From CAZYSK01 sp964649415 (lineage in GTDB: Bacteria; Chloroflexota; Anaerolineae; B4-G1), in assembly GCA_964649415.1 (NCBI GenBank), contig CAZYSK010000004.1:62001-126000 (forward strand): a stretch of DNA of 64,000 bases, given 5' to 3'. The notes below the pieces were generated by a model. The model had not been told where the DNA came from and made no database searches. It worked only from the letters and a program-made list of their open reading frames with translations. Within the stretch, counting starts at the first letter, position 1, and each line of letters opens with the position of its first letter. The translations under genes were made by a program, and so were the position numbers. Shown piece by piece: positions 18,035 to 25,203 of this stretch.

Positions 18035-20038
18035 TCAGGCCGGGAGCGCATACACGCAGCGATCGTCTGAGCCAACGTAGATCACGCCGCTCAAGGCCGT
18101 GGGTGACGACGTCACCGGCCCGTCCGTCTGGAACCGCCATCGCAGGTTGCCCGTATGAGTGTCGAGACTGTAGACGGTCCCATCCACTGAGCCGAAATAG
18201 ACAGCGTCCTCGAACACGGCAGGCGTGGATGTGACTTGATTCTCTGTAGCGTAGCGCCAGACAAGACGGCCGCTTTCTCCATCCAAGGCGTAGAGGTAGC
18301 CGTCTGCCGAGCCGACAAAAACCAGGCCCCCATCGGTGGTACACGAGGAAACGACCGGGCCCCCGGTCCGGTAGCGCCACACCGACCACCCCGAGCGGAT
18401 GTCCAGGGCGTGGATGTACGAGTCATGACAACCTACGTAGACCATCTCCTTCGTCAGGGCAGGGGACGACGTCACAGCGCGCCGAGCACGAAAGCGCCAG
18501 CGCAATTGGCCGCTGGTATCCACGGCGTAGACGACGCCTCCCTCGCACCCCATATAGATGGAATCATTGCCGATCGCGGGCGATGAGCGCACCTTTCCGT
18601 CTGTGTCGAACTTCCAGGCAACACGGCCGCTGTGCACATTGGCCGCGTAGAGATGCTTGTCATCTGAGCCGAAGAACACGTGGTCGAACGCGACGCGGGG
18701 CGACGACCACACGCTTTCCTGCGTCGGGCAGGTCCAGGAGATGCGCCCAGTGTCCGCGTTGACCGCGTACAGCAGCCGATCTGCAGACCCAAAGAACACG
18801 CGTCCATTATGCACGCACGGGGACGAACCGATGCCGCCCTCGGTGGCATACTTCCAGAGAAACTTGCCGTTCTCGACGTTGATGGCGTATAGATTGCTGT
18901 CGTACGAACCCACGTATACCACGCCGTTCTCCACGGCTGGCGATGATCGTACTTCATCCTCGCAACGGAAGCGCCACAGCGCCATGATATCACCGCTGAC
19001 GAAGGTCGAGGTACCGAAAGCAGCCGTCCCAGCCAGCCCGCGGACCGAACCCAGGTTGATCAACGCGCGCTGCATCTCATCGGACGACCCGAAGCGCTTG
19101 TTGACGTCATATTCCAATGCTCGGTCGATGATTTCTGTCAGTTCGCGGGAGACAGTGGGGTTTGTCTTGTGGATCGGGCGTTCGTGGAAGGAGAACGGCG
19201 GCTCGAGACGGGGATCCTGCTTGCTCAGCAGGTGATGCATGGTGGCTCCCAGGGCGTACACGTCCACCCGAGGTTCGGCGCTGCCCCGATATTGCTCCGG
19301 CGGTGAATAGCCCTCGGTGCCGATCATCGTGCCTTTCTCGCCGCTCTGAAAGATCCTGGCGATTCCGAAGTCCACCAGGCGAATGCGGTTATGTGAGTCC
19401 AACATGATATTGGATGGCTTGATGTCGCGAAACACAATGGGCTGGGGTTCGTGGCTGTGCAGATAACTGAGCACCTCGCAGACCTGAAGCCCCCAGTGTA
19501 CCACCTGTGCTTCCGAGAGGAAGCCCTCTGTCTCGGCCAGGATGGCTTCCAGATCCTTGCCGTCCACGAACTCCATGACCAGGTAGCTGTGGTCGTTCTC
19601 GCTGAGGAAGTCGTAGACCTGGACGATACCTGGGTGGTTGAGCGTGGCAAGGATGTTGGCCTCACGCTCAAAGTTGCGTTTGATCATATCCCGTATCTGA
19701 GGATCGGTGGCCGTGTTGAGCATCTCTTTGACCACACACAGCCGGGTGGCTTTGGAGAAGCGCAGGTCCTGGGCCTTGTAGACCGTGCTCATGCCACCGA
19801 CCCCCAACACTCCCAGGATGCGATAGCGATCTTGAAGCAGGTGGTTGTCAGGTAGTCGTCCCTCAGTGCGTTCAGTCGCCGGGGTAGGCGGCGTCATGTA
19901 CTGCGTGCCCCGTGCTGACCCTGACGGGCCTGAAGGATCTGGGGGAGGCGACGCAGCCGGTGTTTCCGGCTCTTGCCTTGGCGGTTCGCCGGGAGAATGG
20001 GTTGGCATGCTAATGTGATGGGTTTCGAGTGTTTTCAT
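18035..20038 (-). CDS. Ser/Thr protein kinase with eight-bladed PQQ propeller
   Basis: 667 residues. After a Pro-rich N-terminus (1-65) comes a Hanks kinase domain (about 72-325): G-loop LGVGGMSTVYKA, Lys104, catalytic FRD205IKPSN (HRD His replaced by Phe), DFG 223-225 and GTEGYSPPEQ. Residues ~354-667 are eight PQQ-like propeller blades, each with a V-x-S-S-P...V/F-x-G-S...L-Y-A-x pattern. There is no transmembrane helix between kinase and propeller, so the propeller is predicted to be cytoplasmic, unlike the usual receptor-like arrangement. The ATG at 20038 follows GAGGGGGAAG. It is the first gene of the operon, behind a consensus promoter at 20120-20148. Confidence 0.93.
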   Translation of the reverse strand: MKTLETHHISMPTHSPGEPPRQEPETPAASPPPDPSGPSGSARGTQYMTPPTPATERTEGRLPDNHLLQDRYRILGVLGVGGMSTVYKAQDLRFSKATRLCVVKEMLNTATDPQIRDMIKRNFEREANILATLNHPGIVQVYDFLSENDHSYLVMEFVDGKDLEAILAETEGFLSEAQVVHWGLQVCEVLSYLHSHEPQPIVFRDIKPSNIMLDSHNRIRLVDFGIARIFQSGEKGTMIGTEGYSPPEQYRGSAEPRVDVYALGATMHHLLSKQDPRLEPPFSFHERPIHKTNPTVSRELTEIIDRALEYDVNKRFGSSDEMQRALINLGSVRGLAGTAAFGTSTFVSGDIMALWRFRCEDEVRSSPAVENGVVYVGSYDSNLYAINVENGKFLWKYATEGGIGSSPCVHNGRVFFGSADRLLYAVNADTGRISWTCPTQESVWSSPRVAFDHVFFGSDDKHLYAANVHSGRVAWKFDTDGKVRSSPAIGNDSIYMGCEGGVVYAVDTSGQLRWRFRARRAVTSSPALTKEMVYVGCHDSYIHALDIRSGWSVWRYRTGGPVVSSCTTDGGLVFVGSADGYLYALDGESGRLVWRYATENQVTSTPAVFEDAVYFGSVDGTVYSLDTHTGNLRWRFQTDGPVTSSPTALSGVIYVGSDDRCVYALPA

Positions 20039-20119
20039 CTTCCCCCTCGCGCCTGCCGTCGCTGTCAGGGGCATGCATGTTCAACTTGGATCGTTGCAAG
20101 TACATGCTAGGTAAAGCTT

Positions 20120-20148
20120 ATTATAGAGCTAAATGAGCAAATGCGCAA
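20120..20148 (-). promoter_or_regulatory. Promoter of the kinase operon
   Basis: On the minus strand, TTGCGC, 17-bp spacer, TATAAT. It lies about 80 nt before the kinase start and is the only good promoter before the seven-gene operon. Confidence 0.8.
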
Positions 20149-20292
20149 TCCGGCGAAACCTGTGGCTGTGATGGTATGGGCACAATGTGGGTGTATCAGA
20201 GAGGTTGGAACTGTTCCAGGTCGTTGATCAAATGGATGCCACGACTCTCGTCAGAGGCTGGCACATGGCGATAGGGTGAGTGAGGCGAACGA

Positions 20293-21720
20293 CTACTGTG
20301 TTGGGTTGAAGTAGTTGTAGGTCGCTGTGGCGATGTCGGCGATCAGTGGTGCACTTTCTTCCCACTCGAGCCACTGGGGGCGGTAAAGAAAGACGACGAG
20401 CACGAAATCACCCCCTGGGCTGAAGACGATCGCTGCGTCGGCATGGGTCTCACCGGTGAAGCCATGTTTGTGTGCCAGTTTGGTCCCCACTGGAACCCCG
20501 GCCTCGGTGAGGCTGTCAATGTGATTTGTGTTCATCCACTCGATCATCTGGCTGCATTCGTCGGCAGTGAAAGCGTCTGGGTAGGCGGCCATCAGCGCTC
20601 CGCCGCCTTGCTGGCACTGGTAGATCATCTCTAGCAACAGTCCGATGTCCAGTGGAGTGGTCTGGATATACGCGTCAGTTTCGGTCGTGATGTCGGTCCG
20701 GGAGTTGGCCGGTGTAACGATGGTAACCGGGACTTCCTCGTCGTAGGGCGCTGCCATGAACGTATTCATTAGTCCCAGATAGTGCATTGAAACGGTGAGT
20801 CTCTCGGCTCCCTCGTAGCCGTCGCCCTTGCCGATCACGTCACGGAGCAGCAAGTTCGCTTCGGCATTCTCGCTAGATGTGCCCATCGTGTTGCTCAGCC
20901 AGTCGCTCGTCTTGGCATCGGGGGGCGAATCTAGGGCGCGATAGGCCTCCTCCAGAATCGCGATCTTGAGCGCGCTCCAGCCGTTGTAAGCCACATCCTC
21001 GTTTATCCCCAGTTCCTCCCCTGTCTGCAAATCCTTGACGAAGATGCCTGGCGTCATGCCTTCGTGGCCATCCAGAAGCGGCCGGATCAACTGGTCCAGG
21101 ATGCCTGTATCTGTGGGCGGTGCTTCTTCGATCTGCGCGACCAGTTCTGCCTCTCGGTCGATGGCCGAGACGAGGGCTCTTGCGAGGTGGGCGCGAGAGG
21201 CATCGACATCCAGGTGGTAGCCCGCCTGGCTCGGTCGAACGGTCAGGCTGGCCGGGAGCGCGACAGACTCCTGCGGCGGCCGATCATACTGCCTGGCGAC
21301 ACGGGCCAGAAATCCGTCCAGCCGTTCCTTCGAATAGCTGACGCCTACCGGGACATCTGTCGGGTCTGGGGAGCGGCGCAGGACGTGAGCGATGAAGCCA
21401 TCGATACCGCGTCGAGGGCTCAGTGCTGCGTCCAGATTGGCTGCTGTTTCCTCTGCGTTGTGGCGCAACTCGACGCTGTCGGGCGTCAATGAAAGGAGGT
21501 GTTCTTGATACGTGACCTCCACGGGCATCGCCAGGGCCGCTTCGAGGGCGCTGAGTGCTTGTTCACGCGTCATCCCCTCTACGGACCGACCGGCCATTGT
21601 CATCCCCGCCGGCAGTCTGCGCTGGCTCAGCCGGAAGCCAAGATATTGCCATGTGAAGAAGAGCGCAATAACTGCCGCAACGATGATAGCCCACGCAACA
21701 TACCCACTTCTACGCCGCAA
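20293..21720 (-). CDS. Membrane-anchored class A beta-lactamase-fold serine hydrolase
   Basis: 475 residues. One N-terminal membrane anchor (about 8-28) is followed by a YoaR/PG_binding_4-like segment (about 35-200: AGMTMAGRSVEGMTREQALSAL). The C-terminal Beta-lactamase2 fold (about 215-475) has the S-x-x-K motif S249-A-L-K252 and an SEN element in TSSENAEANLL. The K-T/S-G motif is replaced by KHGFTG. It faces the cell exterior and more likely acts on peptidoglycan (D,D-peptidase-like) than as an antibiotic-resistance enzyme, given the domain attached (inference). The TTG start is supported by GGAGGAGG directly upstream and a consensus promoter. Confidence 0.85.
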   Translation of the reverse strand: MRRRSGYVAWAIIVAAVIALFFTWQYLGFRLSQRRLPAGMTMAGRSVEGMTREQALSALEAALAMPVEVTYQEHLLSLTPDSVELRHNAEETAANLDAALSPRRGIDGFIAHVLRRSPDPTDVPVGVSYSKERLDGFLARVARQYDRPPQESVALPASLTVRPSQAGYHLDVDASRAHLARALVSAIDREAELVAQIEEAPPTDTGILDQLIRPLLDGHEGMTPGIFVKDLQTGEELGINEDVAYNGWSALKIAILEEAYRALDSPPDAKTSDWLSNTMGTSSENAEANLLLRDVIGKGDGYEGAERLTVSMHYLGLMNTFMAAPYDEEVPVTIVTPANSRTDITTETDAYIQTTPLDIGLLLEMIYQCQQGGGALMAAYPDAFTADECSQMIEWMNTNHIDSLTEAGVPVGTKLAHKHGFTGETHADAAIVFSPGGDFVLVVFLYRPQWLEWEESAPLIADIATATYNYFNPTQ

Positions 21721-21751
21721 AAAACCTCCTCCATCCTACGAATGCAAGGCG

Positions 21752-21780
21752 ATTATAACACATGTGCTGAGCTGCGCCAA
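21752..21780 (-). promoter_or_regulatory. Promoter of the beta-lactamase-fold gene
   Basis: Minus strand: TTGGCG, 17 bp, TATAAT, about 30 nt before the TTG start. Good consensus match. Confidence 0.8.
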
Positions 21781-21848
21781 ACGTTGGCGGACGACGTTCT
21801 CTAGAGCATGAGTGTAGTTGGGCCACCATCGCACGGTTCACTGTTTTG

Positions 21849-21857
21849 TGGTATAAT
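21849..21857 (+). promoter_or_regulatory. Extended -10 promoter of the double-FHA gene
   Basis: TGG-TATAAT is a good extended -10 element. No convincing -35 is present at 16-18 bp, which such promoters tolerate. Confidence 0.55.
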
Positions 21858-22102
21858 GACTCAAACTAATCGGACATCGGGAGGGGCCTTTGGGTCAGCG
21901 AGTCCAGGCTCTTCCCTCACGGGCGATTTCCATGCCGCCGGCTGCATTTCTGCACCACACAACCCCGCCGCGCGAGGCCGGCTTACCAGGTTTCGAGTGG
22001 ACTTCTGTCCTGGAAATGCAGGGTGGGTGAATGCTATGCTCACCCTGCCCGTGTATAGTGGACAAGACAGCGCCACATCCTGCACTGGGAGGGCAGCCTT
22101 TG

Positions 22103-23194
22103 ATGCTCAACTGTCGGGATTGTCCCATACGTGAGCGTTGCATCCAGGAGAGCAATACTTCCCCCAGCGTCAAGCTGATGATGCGTCGTGCCTTTGAAGC
22201 AGGGAGGGATACCCACGACATGTGGGGGCTGTTGCAGAACAACTGCCTACTCGAGAAGGAGGATGGAGCGCAAGCTGTCCGGTCGACTGTTCTGAGGCAG
22301 CGCCTAAGAGGTGGCCCAGAGCCCGGTGATCTCCCGGAGGCGATTGAGCGAGCAAGCCCGGTTCCTCCGTCGCCACCCGCGGGCGCGGGATTGCAGCCCC
22401 CGAGCGTTGCGGCTGTCCGAGAACCTGCCAGAGAAGTGACCCCTGCCCGGCGAGTGGCGCGCGAGAAGATAGAAGAGGAAAGCGCCCCGCTTCGCTACTG
22501 CCTCAGCTTGCAGGATGCCCGTCACCGAATTGCCCTGCCCAGGACTGGTGAGATCGTGTTGGGCCGCTTCGATCCCATGATTGACGTATCGCCGGACGTG
22601 GATCTAAGCTACGACGATCGTGAGCATTTCGTCATCTCTCGCCGCCATGCCCGCGTTATTGGCCACGACGGTTGGCACGAGGTCGAGGATCTGGGCAGTA
22701 CCAATGGCACGAGGATCAACGGACGCAGGCTCGAGATCGGTCAGAGGGTCCGGATGCGGCTGGGTGACAAGATCGCTCTGGGATACTGCTCATTTGTGTA
22801 CACCCCGATCTCAGAGATACCGGCTTTGCCCCATGCAGCGCCGCTGCGGGCCTATCTGTGGGGCGCGTTTACCGGCCACCGATTCCCTCTACCTGCCTGG
22901 GGCGAGGTAATCGTCGGGCGCAGCGACCCTGCGGTGGGCCTTGCGCCCGATTTGGACCTCAGTGGGGAGGGGGATGCCGCTCAGGTCATTGCCCGGCGTC
23001 ATGTCAAGATCATCGCCGGTGACGGACGCCACTACGTTGAGGACTTGGGCAGTGCTAGCGGCACCAAACTCAACGGCGTGCGCATGAGAATCAGCGAACT
23101 CCGCTTGCTGAGCCCTGGTGATCACCTCTGGCTGGGCGGGTGTGTCCTGGCCTATGACGTACAGCCGTGGCCCGGGCGGGACGAGGCCAATTGA
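22103..23194 (+). CDS. Double-FHA-domain protein with N-terminal Cys cluster
   Basis: 363 residues from the ATG at 22103, nine bases after GGGAGGG. The N-terminus has a CRDCPIRERC cluster (possible metal site), then a Pro-rich linker to about 150. FHA1 spans about 155-240 (IVLGR, SRRH, GSTNGTRING). FHA2 spans about 260-350 (VIVGR, ARRH, DLGSASGTKLNG, where Asn of the NG pair is Ser). FHA1 keeps the phosphothreonine-binding residues; FHA2 is slightly degenerate. It is likely a phospho-reader or adaptor for Ser/Thr kinase signalling, possibly with the kinase operon 2 kb away on the other strand. The SUMF1-like gene follows after 91 nt. Confidence 0.88.
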   Translation: MLNCRDCPIRERCIQESNTSPSVKLMMRRAFEAGRDTHDMWGLLQNNCLLEKEDGAQAVRSTVLRQRLRGGPEPGDLPEAIERASPVPPSPPAGAGLQPPSVAAVREPAREVTPARRVAREKIEEESAPLRYCLSLQDARHRIALPRTGEIVLGRFDPMIDVSPDVDLSYDDREHFVISRRHARVIGHDGWHEVEDLGSTNGTRINGRRLEIGQRVRMRLGDKIALGYCSFVYTPISEIPALPHAAPLRAYLWGAFTGHRFPLPAWGEVIVGRSDPAVGLAPDLDLSGEGDAAQVIARRHVKIIAGDGRHYVEDLGSASGTKLNGVRMRISELRLLSPGDHLWLGGCVLAYDVQPWPGRDEAN

Positions 23195-23285
23195 TGGCTA
23201 TCCTAAAGGGTTTTGTATTCGGTGTCAGTGCGATGTATCGTGCCGCGAAGAACTCGACGTTAGCTGAGAAAGATGGAGTGTGGAG

Positions 23286-24083
23286 ATGAAGGACAGGGAA
23301 CCAAGCGACGTGATCATCTGGGAGAAAGACGGCAAGGAAATGATCTACATCCCCGCCGCCGAGTTTCTGATGGGCAGTGACACAGGGCCGGGCAACGAGA
23401 GACCGGCCCACACAGTCTGGGTAGGCGCTTTCTACATAGATCGTTTCCCTGTGACGAACGAGGAGTATCAGCGCTTCGTGGATGCTACGGGGCATCCCGT
23501 GCCCTCTTGTAGTGCGGGCTGGGCCGAGCCGGACGGGTATAACTGGGACGCGGATGAGCGGACGCCACCGCCGGACAAGGAGACGCATCCGGTTGTGCTC
23601 GTCAGTCGGCAGGATGCGCAGGCATACGCCGCCTGGGCCGGCAAGCGCTTGCCTACCGAGGCGGAGTGGGAGCGGGCTGCGCGGGGCGCCGATGGCCGTC
23701 GCTGGCCGTGGGGGGATGAGTTCGGCGGCGGTCGCTGCAATACCAGGGAGAGCGACATAGGCGGCACCAGTCCTGTAGGCCAGTACTCGCCGGCGGGTGA
23801 CAGCCCTGAGGGGGTTGGGGACATGGTGGGCAATGTATGGGAGTGGACGACCAGTCTGTTCCGCCCGTATCCCTACGATGCCGACGATGGACGAGAAAGC
23901 CAGGAGGCGAACGGCTGGCGTGTCCTTCGTGGTGGCTCGTGGCGGAATGATCTAGACCGGGCGCGCTGCACAGCCCGCCTCGATGGGGACTTCTTGTTCT
24001 TCAACAACGTGGGATTTCGCTGTGCCGTGTCGGCTGAGGATGTCGCCTCGGCCCAGCAGGGCGGACCGCGCGTGGAGGAGTAG
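23286..24083 (+). CDS. SUMF1/FGE-sulfatase-like domain protein
   Basis: 265 residues, nearly all one formylglycine-generating-enzyme-like domain: MIYIPAAEFLMGSDTGPGNE at the start, FPVTNEEYQRFV, RLPTEAEWERAARG, MVGNVWEWT, RVLRGGSWRND and a final NNVGFRCAV. The Cys pair that binds copper in true FGEs does not look conserved (only one Cys, in ARCTAR, near the expected site). It therefore probably binds ligand or has another role, as in many bacterial SUMF1-domain proteins linked to Ser/Thr kinases. The ATG at 23286 with GGAG seven bases upstream is chosen over a GTG two codons earlier. Cytoplasmic (no signal peptide). Confidence 0.9.
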   Translation: MKDREPSDVIIWEKDGKEMIYIPAAEFLMGSDTGPGNERPAHTVWVGAFYIDRFPVTNEEYQRFVDATGHPVPSCSAGWAEPDGYNWDADERTPPPDKETHPVVLVSRQDAQAYAAWAGKRLPTEAEWERAARGADGRRWPWGDEFGGGRCNTRESDIGGTSPVGQYSPAGDSPEGVGDMVGNVWEWTTSLFRPYPYDADDGRESQEANGWRVLRGGSWRNDLDRARCTARLDGDFLFFNNVGFRCAVSAEDVASAQQGGPRVEE

Positions 24084-24088
24084 CCGCT

Positions 24089-24355
24089 CTACGAGCGTTG
24101 CTCCAACCAGCGGTAGGCCAGGTATCCCGACAGTGCGCCGAAGACCAGGTTCTGAGCCGGCCAGATAAAGCACCATACGCCCAATGTGCTGACGGTCAGT
24201 GCCAGGCCGATGATCCAGTCCAATAGCCAGTAACTGATCAGTAGCAGGACACCCATCGCTGGCCTACCAGCGTAAATCCAGCCAACGCCCAGAAAGCCGA
24301 AGAACCCACCCACGACCTCCAGCAGCAGTGCTATGAAGGGATCTTGTCTGCGCAT
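24089..24355 (-). CDS. Small TM2-like membrane protein
   Basis: 88 residues with two or three hydrophobic helices (PFIALLLEVVGGFFGFLGVG..., GVLLLISYWLLDWIIGLAL, FGALSGYLAYRW). The G-F-x-G-x-G-W-I-Y-A-G-R segment fits the TM2-domain pattern. The function of such proteins is unknown. Its ATG overlaps the upstream stop by one base (TAATG), so it is translated with the preceding DUF4870-type gene. It converges on the SUMF1 gene with only five bases between stops. Confidence 0.75.
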   Translation of the reverse strand: MRRQDPFIALLLEVVGGFFGFLGVGWIYAGRPAMGVLLLISYWLLDWIIGLALTVSTLGVWCFIWPAQNLVFGALSGYLAYRWLEQRS

Positions 24356-24882
24356 TACAGTTTTGCCTCCCGTTCCAACCATTCACCGATCGCCCAGTAG
24401 TGGAAATTGCGTCCCTGGTAGACCTGGTATCCGGCATACAGCCCGTAGCCGAGCCAGGCGAAGGGGATACCGACCAGTACCAGCACCATCAGCAACGTGA
24501 GTGACAGGGCAAACGGGATGAGGAGCACGCCGATCAGTACCGCCGAAAGCAAACCGCTCACGGTCCAGGCCAGTGTCACGCAGGCCACCGACGTTGCTAC
24601 GAGGATCAGATAGAGCAGCACCCCGATAGCCTGATACACGAAGGACTGGAGCGCGTGAAAGGCCACGAAGCGCGATTTCCGCCGGTAGCCGAAATACATT
24701 GTCAGCGGGATAGCTAGACCGACCAGCGCGCCGACACCGCCTGCCACTCCCAGCACCAGGGTCAGCAGGGCGCTGGCGTGTGCCAGCATTGCCGCTGTCC
24801 AGTCGTCAGTCGGCGGTCGCACCACCTCGCTGACCGTGCTTGCCTCATCTTCCATTCCCTCGACGTTTTCTTCAAATCCCAT
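24355..24882 (-). CDS. DUF4870-like integral membrane protein
   Basis: 175 residues. After an acidic N-terminus (EENVEGMEDEAS) there are about four membrane segments. The motif MLAHASALL...VGLAIPLTMYFGYRRKSRFVAFHALQS fits DUF4870 (R-S-x-F-V-x-x-H-A-x-Q-A/S). Function unknown. The ATG at 24882 (GGGAAG nearby) fits the hydrophobicity pattern; an internal ATG nine codons on is possible. It is co-translated with the small TM2-like protein. Confidence 0.8.
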   Translation of the reverse strand: MGFEENVEGMEDEASTVSEVVRPPTDDWTAAMLAHASALLTLVLGVAGGVGALVGLAIPLTMYFGYRRKSRFVAFHALQSFVYQAIGVLLYLILVATSVACVTLAWTVSGLLSAVLIGVLLIPFALSLTLLMVLVLVGIPFAWLGYGLYAGYQVYQGRNFHYWAIGEWLEREAKL

Positions 24883-24935
24883 TCTGCTTCCCACTTCTTG
24901 CCTCCTGCCTCCAATACGCACCGCTCTCTCCAGAG

Positions 24936-24963
24936 TTGCACCCTTACTTGGCTGTGCTATAAT
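24936..24963 (+). promoter_or_regulatory. Consensus promoter giving a nearly leaderless mRNA
   Basis: TTGCAC, 16 bp, TATAAT. The expected start point (about 24970) is only a few bases before the ATG at 24973. Confidence 0.7.
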
Positions 24964-24972
24964 GTGCGCGTC

Positions 24973-25170
24973 ATGGTCACCAAGCGGCAACTTGGCATAA
25001 TGGTTATCGTATGTGGCTTGCTCGGCGTGCTTGGCCCTGCGGTGGTGGATGTCCTCGGCGCCGGTCAGTGGAGTGGATTTGGCCCATTGCAGCTTCTGGT
25101 GACCGGCCTTGCCGTCGTGGCTATTGCTGTGGGGGGCATCCTGGTCTGTCTGGGTGATCGCCCGGCCTAG
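24973..25170 (+). CDS. Small two-helix membrane protein
   Basis: 65 residues: a charged start MVTKRQLG, a first membrane helix (IMVIVCGLLGVLGPAVVDVL), a short loop GAGQWSGFGP, a second helix (LQLLVTGLAVVAIAVGGILV) and the end CLGDRPA. No family is recognised. No ribosome site precedes the ATG, but the promoter at 24936-24963 would make a leaderless transcript, which supports the call. A GT-C gene follows after 33 nt. Confidence 0.6.
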   Translation: MVTKRQLGIMVIVCGLLGVLGPAVVDVLGAGQWSGFGPLQLLVTGLAVVAIAVGGILVCLGDRPA

Positions 25171-25203
25171 TCATCCAGTTCGTCAGTCAACCAACGAATC
25201 CCT

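Larger units (their letters stand above)
21721..22102. other. Divergent intergenic region with long FHA-gene leader
   Basis: This holds the minus-strand promoter of the beta-lactamase-fold gene (21752-21780) and a plus-strand extended -10 (21849-21857). If the latter is the start, the FHA mRNA has a leader of about 240 nt. The leader can form hairpins at 21986-22013 and 22018-22048 (8-bp stem GCAGGGTG/CACCCTGC). I see no protein gene in it. Confidence 0.55.
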
